The notes: generated by a model not told the origin, from the sequence alone. A stretch of DNA of 64,000 nucleotides from Pithys albifrons albifrons (GCF_047495875.1 NC_092461.1:93316431-93380430), one strand, 5' to 3'; shown: positions 52,101 through 63,796, numbered from the stretch's first letter. A program made the numbers and translations.

Positions 52101-55100
52101 GAGAATGCTAATGTCTTCTTAGTGCTCTTTTTGCAGTAAATTCTTTCATGGTAGAAACCACAGATATTAGTTACTGAAGAGATCAGGATGTAATTCAAGA
52201 TGCAAAGGCTGTACAAACACAATCACACATACCTAGATATGGTCAAGCACGAGAGATCATTTACCATCTATAATACTCCATATTTAAGCATGCTCTACAA
52301 TTCACATTGTTACAAGTGATTTTAGTGTGTGTGTTGACATGATAGAAGCAAAATCAAAGCTGTAAAAAATTTACAGACAAGCTGAAAGAGTATATGCTTA
52401 CTTGACAGGGTTCCTGGCAGCATCTGGATCCTGAGCAGTTACTGTTCCAATTACATAGTTTATTGGAACATCTTCTTTCACTTCCATTATGTACGCTGGT
52501 CTGCTGAACACGGGGGGTTCATCTACATCCTCCACCTGAATTCTGACAGTAGCTGAGTCCTTGAACGGCCCCAAGTACAGGAATCGAGGGTCCACATGAG
52601 TATTGGTGGCTTCCACTTTGAGGATATACAGGTTTTTGCTTTCGAAATCCAGTGCCTGGGAAGTTAAAAGAAAGGTTTGAGAAGTCTGTGGGAATTGCTG
52701 TGGCTTGCAGCCACATGAGCCAAGCAAATGGTGGGAAGTCATGTAGATGCTTGGGCGGGAGCCTGAACTGGAATTAAAATGCCAACAGAAAGGAGAGGGA
52801 AAGGGCTCTATGGCACTGATGATATGCTAAGAAGAAAAATATTTTTTTAAGGAATTCTGTGCCTGGAACTCCTAAACACCAATTAGTCTTTCCTTCTCAA
52901 ATAGCTTTAACTCTTCATGCCTGTTATTCTGTCATTTTTGGCATTTTGATGATTTCTTTTCTATTTCTTGCCCATAAGCACCACACACTGAAGGAAAGAT
53001 TTTCTAGTTATTTCTTGTTTAGGTATTGGCATTCCATCACTGAAATGAAACACTGCGACATCTAGTGTCCAGATATCCAGGACCACCTATCAAGCCAAAC
53101 ATGATTTTATGATAGGCTATGACTACATCATATTCTTAAATGTATGAAGAAGCAGCAACTCTTTGCCACTGTACTTGGGGAAATGTGGAGAGAGTCACCC
53201 CGTTTTTCCATTGCATTGTAGAAGATTCACAGCTTCTGTCAGCAACAGACAGAAATGTATATAGAGTTAGACTGATATCATAATCAGACCCTGGAAGGCA
53301 TCTCCTAAAAAACAAGTAATGACAGGTGTCGTACTGATATCAACAAGCAAGTGCATGTTTGGAAAATCTACACAATGTCTATGTGGTGATGACTGAACTT
53401 GAACTGATGAAGGATGAGATCTGTAACCTTATCAAGTTTGCCTGATAACCCACTGTAAACAATATTCTCAAACCTTTTCTGACAGCCAATGTGCAACCTG
53501 GTAGATGATGTCCACTGTGATCTAGTAAGGTGCTGTAATTCTTTTTCCAAAGCAAAAACATGCTGATAAATTTATTAATTACATTTTTACAAAATGTGAG
53601 TCAACAGTAACTTGTCTATGTACTTCAATATATTACAGCTATACAATTCAACATTCTCTGATAATGCAAAACAAGCAATGTGATATTAATTACTTGTGTG
53701 ATCTTAACACATCAACTTCTACTAAGTGAGCAAATCCTGTAAGTATCATAGGGGGATGTTGGATGGTGGTGCTTTCTTGAGTTTTTCTGTGGATGTGTTC
53801 CAGCTGTATAATTTTTCAGTCCCACCCCAATCCATAGGGTAACTTACCCTCTCAGGTCCTTCAAAGTATGTGCACTGGGGTTTAGTAAAGGATGCATAAG
53901 AGGAAGGATATCAATTGCTTGTATGAAAGAAACCTTCCTAGGTAATGTAGACATTCCTAACAGATAGCATTCAAATTTACAAAAATTGCACATTGCACTA
54001 AAAATGAAAACTGAATAGATAGACAAAGTTTGGATTGGTATTTCAGAGGCTGGGATTAAGTGTGTTAAGATATGTACCTTTTTCACAGTTATAATTCCTT
54101 CCTGTGTGTCCTTGTCTGTTGTAATTCCAAACATGTCATATCCGTCCCCCTCAGTGATGCTGTATTCAATCTCTGCATTTTCATCCACGTCAGCATCATT
54201 AGCCTTTATCCTGCCAACTGGTGAGTCTAGTGCTGTAGATTCAGGAGCTCTGAACTGATATGTGCCTACAGAAGACAGAAAAGGAAATTTTGTTAGTCAG
54301 TCTCATGATACTTTGGACACCATCGCTCAGCCCACTGTCCATACTGGGCATGCACAGGTGAGTTTGTGAGTCACTATGTCGTCAGGCCTTCCTGGGGCAA
54401 AAGCCTTCAGCTCCTGACATACTTTCATGTGGATAAAAGTAACTCCTTTTTCTATTTGTTTTCTAATATGGAGGGTGGGCATTTTGCTTTGTTTATAAGC
54501 ATGTAACTTTAGCAACATATGCCTCTTTCTAAGTGTTCTCATGGTCTCTGTTGGTCATATCAGAACTGTAAATGAAAAACATCTTGAGGTCAAAGGACAA
54601 ATATTAAGAACTGTTGGAGGGCAGTGCAGCTTAGTAACACTAAAGCTGAATCCAGCTCAAATGCCTATTAAAAATGTGCTACATTGAATTTTCACGAGAA
54701 AAAACTCTACTTGTGGAATGTTGGCAATACAAAGCTGTATCTTTGACTTTTACACTGGAGACACTTATGTCCAGAGATGTATCATTAACTTATTGTGGGC
54801 AGAGTGCTGTATTTCTTCTTAAGTTGCTCTAATTTAAATGGAAACTCTTTGCCCACAGCTAAGAACAGAGTTTGAATTTAAATGACAAGTTGCTTCCAAT
54901 AACTTTCACAGTGACTAAACCGCCAAAGCTCGCTGATTTGTCTGATAGTATCTGCAATTATTTTCTCTAACAGCTGCTCTTGACTTTGACACACACTGAC
55001 ACAGTGATACACACATCATGCAGAGAGCAGTGGTTAGACAAAGCAAATAAAGAAGAAAAAGAGAGAAAGAATGAAGGAAGTAAAGAGAGGGAAAGAGAAG

Positions 55101-58100
55101 TAGATGAAAGCTGAATCATTTTGAATCATTTATGACCAAGAACGGTCATTAATAGAAATTACTTTCTAAAAGAGTTTGCTCACTTGATTCCCATAAATAT
55201 CAGGCAGATATCTTAAAATGCAATCAACCACAAGGTCTGAAAGAAATAACAGTGAGCAAAAAATACAGATCAAAGCTTTAACAGGTAGGAAAAACAGAAG
55301 CTGTTTCTGCACATTAATTCACCTCTCAGACTATCAACTGCAACTGAAGTAAAAATATTAAATATTTATTTCCCAGTCATTGCAATTAACCTTAGTATGA
55401 TGATGTTGCTTACTTATACTCTCTTTTGCTTTTCTAGAAAGTTTGATACTGAGTAAGTTCACAATAGAAGAAACAATATCTAAGGTGAACAAACCCCACA
55501 ATTTTTTATCCATTTTAATATTACAACATAGAATGTAAATGTTCCATACTCTGGGGGAAGCGAGGTGGATTGTCGTTTACGTCAGTCAACGTGATGTTCA
55601 CAGTGGTGGTTCCTGATAATCCGCCCATCTGGCCTCCCATGTCTTTAGCCTGGATGACCACTTGGTATTGCTCCCTATTTTCACGGTCCATGTTTAGCAA
55701 AGCAGTTTTAATAATGCCTGAAAATTAAAGAGCAGGGATTTCACAATTAAGTTACTGACTTCGATAGAAATTCTTACTAAAAAAATCCTACAGGCTAAAG
55801 AACAAAACAATCTCTGTGTAATGAGTAAACTTTGCCCAGTACAAATATTTACTTTTACGAGACGGTTCACTAAATTACAGACTTGTCATGTCACATCTCA
55901 GGCTACTGCCTATGTGACAGACACAATATTAGTGGCATCCCCACTTATTTGCGAGTCACTTATTTTATGTAACTATTTACCCTCTTTCAGATCCATGCTA
56001 GAGTGTCTCACTGAACTGGAAAAAGGCTCTTTGTTCATTATAATGTGCTCCATCATTTCCCTCCAGTTCTGTCAATATTTTTATTTTGACAGATGTGGTT
56101 TAAAAAAAAAAAGAAAATCTAATTTTAACAAGATATCATTAAAGAGTGCAACAACATTAAAAGGAAGAGAAATAAAGAGAATTATGAGCATCCAAACTTG
56201 CCTGAGTATATATATTTTTATTTACACACTGATTGAAATGATTTGCCAGTCACAACGTTCTTCAAAGGCAGAAATATTAGTTATGAGGCCAACTCCTATT
56301 GAAGTTCAATCATTCAGATTTAAAATGAAGCAAAATGTTTGCATTCTCCCTGGGTCTCCTAAGGTAAGAACTGACTCTTTTGTAGGCAAAAGGAGTGAAA
56401 TTCAAGTGTACTGAAATCCATGAAAAAATTCACAGTGACTTTGATAGAGACTTATTTCAGTCTAGGAGTTCAGCAATTGATTTCCATGGCAGGAAGATCA
56501 AGACTGTGGTTTACTAAGCTTCCTCTGCCCCATACAAATCTCTTGCTGAAAGATTATTACTGGTGAACTGCCAGCTACCTTATCCTTCTTATAACTCTAG
56601 AAGAGCACATAGTGCACTGTCCAAGTCAGAAGGAGTGCATCAGTGCAAAAATCCTGGCTTGTATTATCTACTACCTTATGCATGAAGGGAAGCTTCCTTT
56701 GATCTTGGCTGTCACTCTTTTCAGAACTGTGTATGCTTTTTCACCTCAGGTTTCTCAAGGCATAAAATCTCTGTCTTCTTTTCCCTGACTGAGTCTCTAA
56801 GATTTATGTTTGATAGGAATCAATGATAAAACCTGATTAATTGTCTGGGATAATCTATTTTTTTTCCTGTAAGGATGCTGAGGAGAACTGGTTTCTCTAG
56901 CTTCCAGCCATCTTGTTATAAAGCTTGTGAAGAGACTACCTATTTAGACAGAGAGTCAATGGTAGAGCAGATCCAGTCAGCCAGAATGCATGTTTTACAT
57001 GCACAGATTCTAAAGCTGTTATTCAGACCATTAAAAATTCCAGTCACTGTGTGTAATTTAAACACCATCCAAAAACAGAACTCAGAACTTTGGGATTCTA
57101 TTTGTGATCTTCCAGTTTAGCGCAACAGTCAATTTTACCTCTTCTATCATTATTCTTAATTAAGATTTCTTTCATAAAATTAGCATTAAAGTGGTATGTT
57201 GCAGATGTACAGAAATTATAATTACTTTAAACAAGTTTTGAAGAAGCAGAAGGAGAAAAAAACTCACCTGAACAAATCCTCAGTCTTAATTTAGCCATTA
57301 TGAAGATCTATGAGGATTAAGCACTTTTTTCCACACCCACCTGTTTCTCATTTCCATCTAAAAGCCAGCCTATTTGGTTTAATTTAAGCATCCATGGCAG
57401 TCTCTGTACCCACTGCTTGTTAAAAATGATTGAAAACTGGTTCACATCCAGTACTAATTGTATTTATTAGACTTTGAGGTAAGATTAAAATAACGTAGGT
57501 GTCGTGTTTACAGATGTATCACTCTATTAAGTTTGTCAGATTTTGCACTGAGTAAGATATAACCTCTTTGAAGTTTTTTTTTCTATTATATCCTAGCTTG
57601 GCTTAGCATGTAATTTTGAATTACAGACACTGTCAGGGAATGACAGATAAGGTCCCCTGACCTGTCTCAGATTCGACGGAGAAATATGGTTGTCCCTGAA
57701 GAATGCTGTAGACAACTTTAGCACTGTTCCCATATGTAGGATCATCAGCATCAGTTGCGGTGACCTGGACAACAAAGGTACCTGCAATGAAAATTAAAGA
57801 AAATAAAAATTAATAGGGTTTTTTCATGGCCAAGACAGTTTATGATGTAGAAAAAAAAAGAGAGTAATTCAGGTATAGATCAGACTTGTGGCAAGAAGCT
57901 AGAGATTTTTTTAATTTGTGGAAGTTTCTCTGTTCATAAGGGGCTCAGATACAAACCCAAAAGGATAGTTGTCTTATTCTCAATGCAATAAAGCACATAG
58001 TTATTGATTGGATATGTAGATCCTTCATTGTGTTTCTTAAGAAGGAAGCAGAAATGCACCCTTTTCCAGATATTGAAAGCATTCAGAGTTTTAATCTAGG

Positions 58101-59526
58101 TCAAGAATATCCTTTCACAAATTTACTCACACTGTAAGGTATTTGATGTAGGAATGTAAAACTGGTTTTTTATGTGTCTTCTAGAGAAAAAAGTGGTGTT
58201 GAATTCTAGGCAAAGTGTTAAGAAACATAAAAATTTAGCTTAGATGCATTTAAAACCACTTGTGAATGAAGTATTCACTTCCCATATTACATATAAATAT
58301 TTGGTTCTCACTTCATCAGATGAGGTTTCATCCATGTGACAACAAGTCCCATGAATGAGAGGAGAGAGTATGCCCCAAAATCTTTATTTTCATATTTGCT
58401 TGAGCTTTATTTTGATCTCATTCTTGATCTCTCCCTGGACATTATTTAAGATTAGAAATGTGCTTCTTGCAATTCAACCATCCATTGCTCTCTGACAAAG
58501 AAATCAAAATGACCTCCCTAAGAATCACAGACAAAGAATCAAAACCTCTCAACTTCTCAGGAAAAGATTCCATCTTAAAATCATATTTCAATTAACTTCT
58601 TTGTTTTCTTGATTGATTATCACAGCTTGATACATTTTAAATCAATAGAAAGATTTCATTGGACTTTGATGGAATTTGGAGCTCTTTTCTGTTGCATGAA
58701 AACAGCAACATAGATCATAGGAAATTAATGGTATATCTCAGAACCAGGAATGAGTTGACTTGGGTTACAGTTTTCACTCCTGAAATATGTACAACCCCTT
58801 TTGTACCTGCCTTTTCCATTTTGTTTACTTTCCGGAAGGGTTGCTGAAGAGATCTAGGACTGGTATTGACACAGGTGACCATGGATTACCATGTTATTGG
58901 ATTGTTACTAAATAATGTTAAGAAAGTTTATTAAACTCTATGGGTGTCAAGTAACACAGGTCAGCTCACTTCCACTGAAGTAGATGGTATTAACTTGCAT
59001 TTTTTGTGGTACAACAGAGGAAGCTTCACTCAGCTGACACCTCTGATTCCAGCAAACTGGTGCCACTATTTTCCTGGAGTTAGACTTTTTTTTTCAAACA
59101 TCTGGGGTGCTTTTACTCCAGACTCAAACAGCAGATGTCTGTATTCAGTACCTGTAAACTCTGGACCCTTCATTAACTCCACAGAAAGAACCCAGACCAG
59201 ATACTGAAATCAGTTATTAGTTAGCACCTACCAACATCTGACATTTCAGGAATGCTGGCATTGTAAACGTCCTTTGTAAACATTGGCTCATTGTCATTGA
59301 TATCATGGATCTTAATGATGAACTCAGATTCCGGTTCCACTGGTCTTCCAGTCCTTTTGTTCACAGCCTGGGCACGGAGTATGTATACAGGTTTTTCTTC
59401 CCTGTCTAGTCTCCTTGTGGCCTGGATGTCACCAGTGTTTTCGTTGATAATGAAGAGGTCTCCTGCTCCATCTCCAGAAAGGATGTATTTAAGTGATCCA
59501 TCTCCTTTATCCTGGTCTGAATGCAG
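36650..59526 (-). CDS. CDH6: CDH6, cadherin-6 (ten exons, EC1 to C-terminus)
   Basis: Exons 59232-59526, 57662-57781, 55550-55717, 54078-54265, 52402-52655, 46389-46525, 41902-42023, 41004-41121, 40665-40916 and 36650-37140 (minus strand) join into 714 residues without a break. The product is a type II classical cadherin, a calcium-dependent homophilic adhesion receptor linked to actin through catenins. Extracellular repeats EC1-EC5 are marked by DINDNEP, DVNDNPP, DVDEPPV and DVNDNAPEF and by LDRE-type motifs. A membrane helix ([14 protein letters not shown] then VTVVLFAAL, about residues 538-560) leads to a cytoplasmic tail with the p120-binding [11 protein letters not shown] region and the catenin-binding end. 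The sequence matches CDH6 rather than CDH9 or CDH10 ([18 protein letters not shown] ending). The exon with signal peptide, propeptide and EC1 tryptophans is beyond the right edge, about 76 residues by comparison with the human length. Confidence 0.97.
38414..38453. repeat. (GGTTT)n and poly(T) low-complexity run
   Basis: About three ggttt units followed after a short gap by 15 T residues; non-coding, intronic. Confidence 0.9.
40068..40082. repeat. (CT)n short repeat
   Basis: Seven CT units in the CDH6 last intron. Confidence 0.85.
40665..40916 (-). CDS. CDH6: CDH6 exon: EC5 end and most of membrane helix (252 bp)
   Basis: The acceptor is gtgtttccag; the donor is gtaagt. It reads [36 protein letters not shown], then [18 protein letters not shown] with the EC5 cysteines, and [16 protein letters not shown]. 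The exon ends inside the membrane segment. If the donor were not used, the frame would add Gly-Lys and stop, giving a tail-less form. Confidence 0.96.
40917..41003 (-). other. CDH6: CDH6 intron, 87 bp
   Basis: A very short intron with donor gtgaat and acceptor tttgtgtttccag. The phases of both exons require its removal. Confidence 0.9.
41004..41121 (-). CDS. CDH6: CDH6 exon: EC5 (118 bp)
   Basis: The acceptor is ttgtttcag; the donor is gtgaat. It reads [18 protein letters not shown] then [18 protein letters not shown] and DNR plus one base. It contains an N-F-T sequon. The following intron is only 87 bp. Confidence 0.96.
41122..41901 (-). other. CDH6: CDH6 intron, 780 bp
   Basis: GT/AG intron between the 118-bp and 122-bp exons. 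Nothing else seen. Confidence 0.9.
41902..42023 (-). CDS. CDH6: CDH6 exon: EC4 end and EC5 start (122 bp)
   Basis: The acceptor is tgatttcag; the donor is gtgtgt. It reads [18 protein letters not shown] then [18 protein letters not shown] and AKAEQ. It has the DVNDNAPEF linker between EC4 and EC5 and the first conserved EC5 cysteine. Confidence 0.96.
42024..46388 (-). other. CDH6: CDH6 intron, 4365 bp
   Basis: AT-rich GT/AG intron. It contains a small direct duplication of acctagcatcaaaa (45296-45325). No gene or transposable element recognised. Confidence 0.85.
46389..46525 (-). CDS. CDH6: CDH6 exon: EC4 (137 bp)
   Basis: The acceptor is tgtatttgcag; the donor is gtaagt. One base completes Lys. 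It then reads [36 protein letters not shown] and NITVIAAEI plus one base. It holds N-G-S and N-I-T sequons and an LDRE motif. No long open frame marks it, so it is easily missed. Confidence 0.96.
46526..52401 (-). other. CDH6: CDH6 intron, 5876 bp
   Basis: The largest complete CDH6 intron here. It contains the CR1 fragment 51141-51311 and A-rich runs near 48928-48955. Nothing else recognised. Confidence 0.85.
51141..51311 (+). mobile_element. CR1 LINE 3' tail fragment with ATTCTATG-type repeats
   Basis: A 5'-truncated CR1 end on the plus strand, antisense to CDH6. It has gaggtggtggattcagcat, then gacgtggcgctgggtgcca, then ggttggactcgatgatctt and ttccaacccaa. It ends in tandem 8-bp units of the attctatg/attctaag type. 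The lack of a poly(A) tail and the octamer end are diagnostic of CR1 in birds and reptiles. Confidence 0.94.
52402..52655 (-). CDS. CDH6: CDH6 exon: EC3 end and EC4 start (254 bp)
   Basis: The acceptor is aacttcccag; the donor is gtaagc. It reads [18 protein letters not shown], then [36 protein letters not shown] and so on to [11 protein letters not shown] plus two bases of Lys. The DVDEPPV form in place of DxNDN is typical of the EC3-EC4 linker of type II cadherins. Confidence 0.96.
52656..54077 (-). other. CDH6: CDH6 intron, 1422 bp
   Basis: GT/AG intron, no recognised content. Confidence 0.9.
54078..54265 (-). CDS. CDH6: CDH6 exon: EC3 (188 bp)
   Basis: The acceptor is gtcttctgtag; the donor is gtacat. 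It reads [18 protein letters not shown] then [18 protein letters not shown] and [27 protein letters not shown]. The segment PESTALDSP differs from the human form I remember (PESSPPGTP), making this one of the less conserved spots. Confidence 0.96.
54266..55549 (-). other. CDH6: CDH6 intron, 1284 bp
   Basis: GT/AG intron with a purine-rich stretch at 55051-55110. Nothing else recognised. Confidence 0.9.
55051..55110. repeat. Purine-rich (GA/AAG) low-complexity stretch
   Basis: About 60 bases of almost only A and G on the plus strand, i.e. pyrimidine-rich in the CDH6 sense direction. Confidence 0.85.
55550..55717 (-). CDS. CDH6: CDH6 exon: EC2 end and EC3 start (168 bp)
   Basis: The acceptor is ttttcag; the donor is gtatgg. 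It reads [18 protein letters not shown], then [36 protein letters not shown] and PQ. It contains a MDREN motif, the DVNDN linker and an N-I-T sequon. Confidence 0.96.
55718..57661 (-). other. CDH6: CDH6 intron, 1944 bp
   Basis: GT/AG intron. A 197-codon plus-strand frame (55821-56414) lies inside it, antisense to CDH6. It is AT-rich, has no recognised domain, and is judged a chance frame. Confidence 0.85.
57662..57781 (-). CDS. CDH6: CDH6 exon: EC2 (120 bp)
   Basis: The acceptor is tcattgcag; the donor is gtcagg. It reads [18 protein letters not shown] then [18 protein letters not shown] and ESET. It has the [11 protein letters not shown] calcium-binding loop of EC2. Phase 1 on both sides agrees with the neighbours. 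Confidence 0.96.
57782..59231 (-). other. CDH6: CDH6 intron, 1450 bp
   Basis: GT/AG intron, nothing else seen. Confidence 0.9.
59232..59526 (-). CDS. CDH6: CDH6 exon: EC1 and start of EC2 (295 bp)
   Basis: The acceptor ctccag follows a long T-rich tract; the donor is gtaggt. It reads [18 protein letters not shown] through [25 protein letters not shown] and [10 protein letters not shown]. It carries a calcium-site DINDN linker and one N-A-S glycosylation sequon. The KGD at codons 7-9 stands where I recall RGD in the human protein. The 295-bp length is the one usual for this exon in type II cadherins. Confidence 0.96.
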
Positions 59527-62500
59527 CTGGAGGTGAAATGGGAATTAAAAAAAAAAAAAAAAAGAAGGGAAAATAAATACTCGTGACACAATTCTAGATA
59601 CTTTAACTAATATCATGATATGTGGCTTTACTAATACTCAGCCAAAAGGCTATACACTGCTTTTGGGAAATGAGCTGATACCACAATAGAAGCAATGAAT
59701 AGATAGAGTTGCATCTTGATGCCAGAATTGAAGTGGTCTACAATATTATAAGAAATTGCCTGAGGAGAACCATGAACTGAAGGTGTAGACCACTTTCTCA
59801 AGCTAAATATACATCATCTCTAAATGCTAGCAGCCTGGGTGAAATCCTAGGAATATGTAGGGCAATGAGATCCTACAGTGAAAAGCCAGTGGACTGGGGA
59901 TTTGGAGTAAGCAAAGAATTAAAAAGTGGCCAGTGAAGTAATTTCTTGAGTTTAAATTTTAGATGCTTGGCTCTCACACCCCATGAACATTATATACCAC
60001 ACAGTGCACAATAAAATAATGTACTCGACCCAAGACATAAATACATACACAAATTGCTGATAAATACATGCATGTTCACAGATCTGGCAAACTAAGGGCA
60101 GAGGCAGGCAGGCATACTACACCATTAAAGCACTGGAAGTGAAGACATCAGTAATCTTATTCAAAGGGACATGGACCAAGCTGAGACACGGTGGGGGGAA
60201 AGGGAAAGAGAAGAATGCTGGTAATTAGTGTACAAAGCATGAGCTGCCCAAATCTTTTTTTTCCCCGAAGATTTTCATATCTCTTGACATAATGTTTAGC
60301 ATAGACAAAAGGTGTAACTGACTAGGTCATTCACTTGTGGGTGTTCCTTTGATAAAGTCTTATTTATTCCTCTAGTCTTAAAATCAAGTTTAGTCAACTA
60401 AAAATAAAAATTTAAAAAATGAAACATTAAAATGGCTTCTAAAGTCAGAGTATAAGTGATGAAAATAATGGGAAAACAAAATCTGTTAGGTAGCAAGATT
60501 CCTGAAAACTCTTTCATAGTGAAGACATGTTTATGAGTCTAGAGAGCTGGACTTTCTCAACCAGCTTTTTGATTCTCTCTTCCTGAAGAAAAGTTAGAAA
60601 ACAACCCCTAGCTGACTGTGAGGTAAAGTACTTAGCATTGCTGGATAGCACACTTTGTAGGAGACAAAGATTTGTAGATTGAAAGAATCTTGGCATAGAC
60701 TTCACCTGTGCCTGGCTATGCCCCCACCATGCTGGAAGGGCAGCCTCCAGCATGACCATATGGTCAAGGTTTTGGGTTTTCACCAACTTTCTGCCAGTAT
60801 CAGAAATCTACTGCCAACCCAGCTGGGGTACATGCTTCACTGTGTGCACGTATGCCTATGATCCCTAGAGAAAGCATCCTCCATGCAAGGAGTTTGCATT
60901 TAAGGGCAAAACTCTCTGTCACCACACATACCAAAACTGTCCAATAATACAAAATATCATAACTGTAGTGTGGTTAATCATTAGCAGACATGCTGAAGCA
61001 CTCTTCTTAATTTCCTTCAGGGAGAAAATGGGCATTCTGTGTAATTTTGCACAGAGCCTTTTATCTTGATAATAAGAATACCAATGAGTACCTTCTACGC
61101 AGCATTTTTCATAAGCAGATTTAACAACCCTTCACACAACCAGTCAATACCATTTGCTCTGCTTTTTGGATAACAAAGGAAAGTTTCCCAGAAGGCTTGT
61201 TTTCAAACTTGGAATAGAGTTTAAGTCTCCTGAGTCCTGTTGAGTTGGCCAATTGCCTTGGCCATGAAGCCTAGAGAAATTACACATTAGACACAACCTC
61301 AGACTCTAAGAAACATCAGACCAGCTTGTTAAGAAGTCAGACCAGATGTCTACTGAAGTAAGTAATTTCAATAGGTTATTTGAATAGAATTTTCCTCAAA
61401 GGAAACCTACAAAAGAAAATACATTAAAATAATTTTATCTTTAGAACTGTGTATTTTTATGATTGTTTTACATCAACAATTCAACTTTTGTTTGCCTTGA
61501 AAGCCTCTTTAACTTTGTCTGTATCGTACTGGGACAAAAACAGCCCTCAGTAACAGACTATCATTAATTTATATGAATCATGGAATAGTGCTGTTTTGAG
61601 ACTTGGTACAGGCTGAACTCCCAGGCTCATTTTTATCATAATTTTAATTAAACGTGGTTTCAATGAACAAAGTAGCAAAAAAAGGTTAAGACAGAAAAGG
61701 TGTTGGAACCACTGGGAGTAGTCTTCCATAATATTCTTTACCTAGCCCAGAACATCTAAAAAGCTAAAAATGCAAACTTATATGATTTTTTCATGTCAAT
61801 TGTTTATGAAATTTCTGCTCCTCTTCCACAACTAATACACCTTTGTAAGACCCATTGTGACTGTGGATATCAAGACAAAGTATATCTTGGTGTCATCAAT
61901 ATTGAGAACAAGGATTTGATCTTCATCCAAGGTTCAATCTCTAGAACTCCAGCTAACCACTAACTTGAAAATATATTTTCTCTCTGACTAGATCCTCTCC
62001 AACTTCCATATCTTTAGTTTTACAACTTTCCTAAGACATGACAGAACAAAACAAGTGCTCAGTTAGCCAGGCTGTATGAGGATTATTTACTGTGAGTGAG
62101 ACCTGGGGGCGGTCGTGTCCTACACATTCACGTGTATTACACAGAGCTAAGGCTGGCTGAATGCCTGCTCTTCAAACAAACAGCGAACTTACAGTGTGTC
62201 ACCATGTGTGGCTTTATGAACCTGGTTCACAAAGGATCTCAAAAAGTATGACTCAAATCTGTTTGACTTTAGTAAATTAGCATAGTTCTCACCATAACGT
62301 TTTTGTGGATAGACCTGTAGCATACCACCAGCAGCATCAACTGCTTAATTGCTGGGCCAAAATAGTTTGGATTTCATTCCTTTCTATCAGAAGAAAAAAA
62401 AGTTTTTTATATATTAGAAAAAAGCCAAGCAATTCCCTAGAAAAGTTTCTCACAGATAAATTTTCAACATTCACTTGTGAGAAAGATATCCAAAAAAAAG

Positions 62501-63369
62501 ATTTATTATTTTAGATTACGTTATCTGTCCTTGACTGCTTGGTAGAACAGTTTTACTCAAGAAAAGACAATTTTCTGCTTTATATTTTCTCAAGTGTCAG
62601 TTTATCTTGGAAGCAATGTTTTGTTTGTGTGACCTATATGATGAGGGAAATTGCTACTGTAACCAGGTTAAAAACAAATAAATTGGGAATAAAAGTAAAG
62701 GAGAAAAAAAATGGTGCAAGTTGAGGTCAGAATAAAGACCTGGAAGCAAGATGTGCTTAAAAACACAGTTGATGGTTTTTGTATATAAAAACACCGCTGT
62801 GAGGTTATGAGGATGAAATGACTGGTAATAACAATCCCATTTTTCTTTAAGTTGAAGTTATTTTTTACCATCCAGACACCTCACTGCAAAGAAAGTGATG
62901 AGATATGTGCATAAATTATCCTGCAGATGCTTTTAGCAGGACTGATGCTAGCCAATACACTTTGCTCTGTGTGCTAACCCACGTTGCAAAATTACCCTAT
63001 GCATAAAGTTAGTAAAAAAAAAATGGCCATGGCAGATAGTCATGTGATAGAGTAAAATGTTTGGGACGCAGAGCTCATGTCTTTAGGGCTGTATCAAATT
63101 ACCATTCCTCAAGACAAAGGTAATTAAGACTTTTGGACTCCACATTAAGACAGATTTTTAACTTCCATAGCTAATCAGTGTTACTCAGCATTCCCGTAGG
63201 GGCCACCAGTTCTCCATAGTGGCTGACCTTGCAAAATGCCAAGTACCAACTACAGGCTCAGGGGTCCTGCCACTCCTGAAGGAAAAGGAGGGAAAAAAAC
63301 TAGAACTAAAACTTTAAATGGCAAGGTTTTTATATTTACATAGAAGAGGGAAAATTAAAAGTAAAATGC

Positions 63370-63796
63370 AACATAACACATCCACACAGGAGTAAAAGAT
63401 TACAACAATCCTCCAACTTCCCACCAAAAGCAGATCCCCACCACCTTGGATCCACAAGTACCCCAAAAGACACCACCCAAGAGACACTCAGCAAGAGAGG
63501 AGAAAAAACAACAATAAAATGTTTATTTCCCTGAACCAAAATAGCTGCAAAGTGGCAGTGCAAGGTGGCAGTGAGGCCTGGTCCTGCCAGAATGACACGG
63601 CATGTCTCTCTCAGATAAGGGGCCATGAAGGAAGAGGGAGAGGAACCTTCCTACAATTTCATATTGCCAGATGATATGAAATATCTCTTTGACTGCTTAA
63701 GTCAGGTGATAACCTGTCCCTTCATATCTACAGAGCACTCTCAGGGCCTACTAAACTGAGGCCTATCAAAACTAAGGCCTAACTAAAACTACCACA
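63370..63796 (-). mobile_element. LTR-like repeat fragment (tentative)
   Basis: Read on the minus strand, the block begins TGTGGTAG at 63796. It has three imperfect 15-16-bp GGCCTA-type units (plus-strand 63745-63791), an AATAAA at 63522-63527, then T/G-rich sequence, and could end ...GTTGCA near 63367. This order resembles an ERV LTR lying in the same sense as CDH6. I could not find a target-site duplication or a convincing TATA box, so the ends and identity are uncertain. The 96-codon minus-strand frame in it is unrecognised. Confidence 0.35.
63745..63791. repeat. Three imperfect tandem units, about 16 bp each
   Basis: Units start ggcctac (63745), ggcctat (63760) and ggcctaa (63776), each followed by an A/C-rich part such as tcaaaactaa. 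It lies within the LTR-like block. Confidence 0.7.

Noticed and set aside
55821..56414. 197-codon plus-strand open frame inside a CDH6 intron
   Set aside because: It is antisense to CDH6, AT-rich with many Ile/Phe/Lys codons, without a recognised domain, Kozak context or splice support. Chance frame.
59291..59536. Plus-strand 81-codon frame opposite the CDH6 EC1 exon
   Set aside because: Antisense shadow of the cadherin exon, which has matching splice sites and phase on the minus strand.
63336..63626. 96-codon minus-strand frame near the right edge
   Set aside because: It overlaps the LTR-like block and no domain is recognised; treated as part of the repeat.
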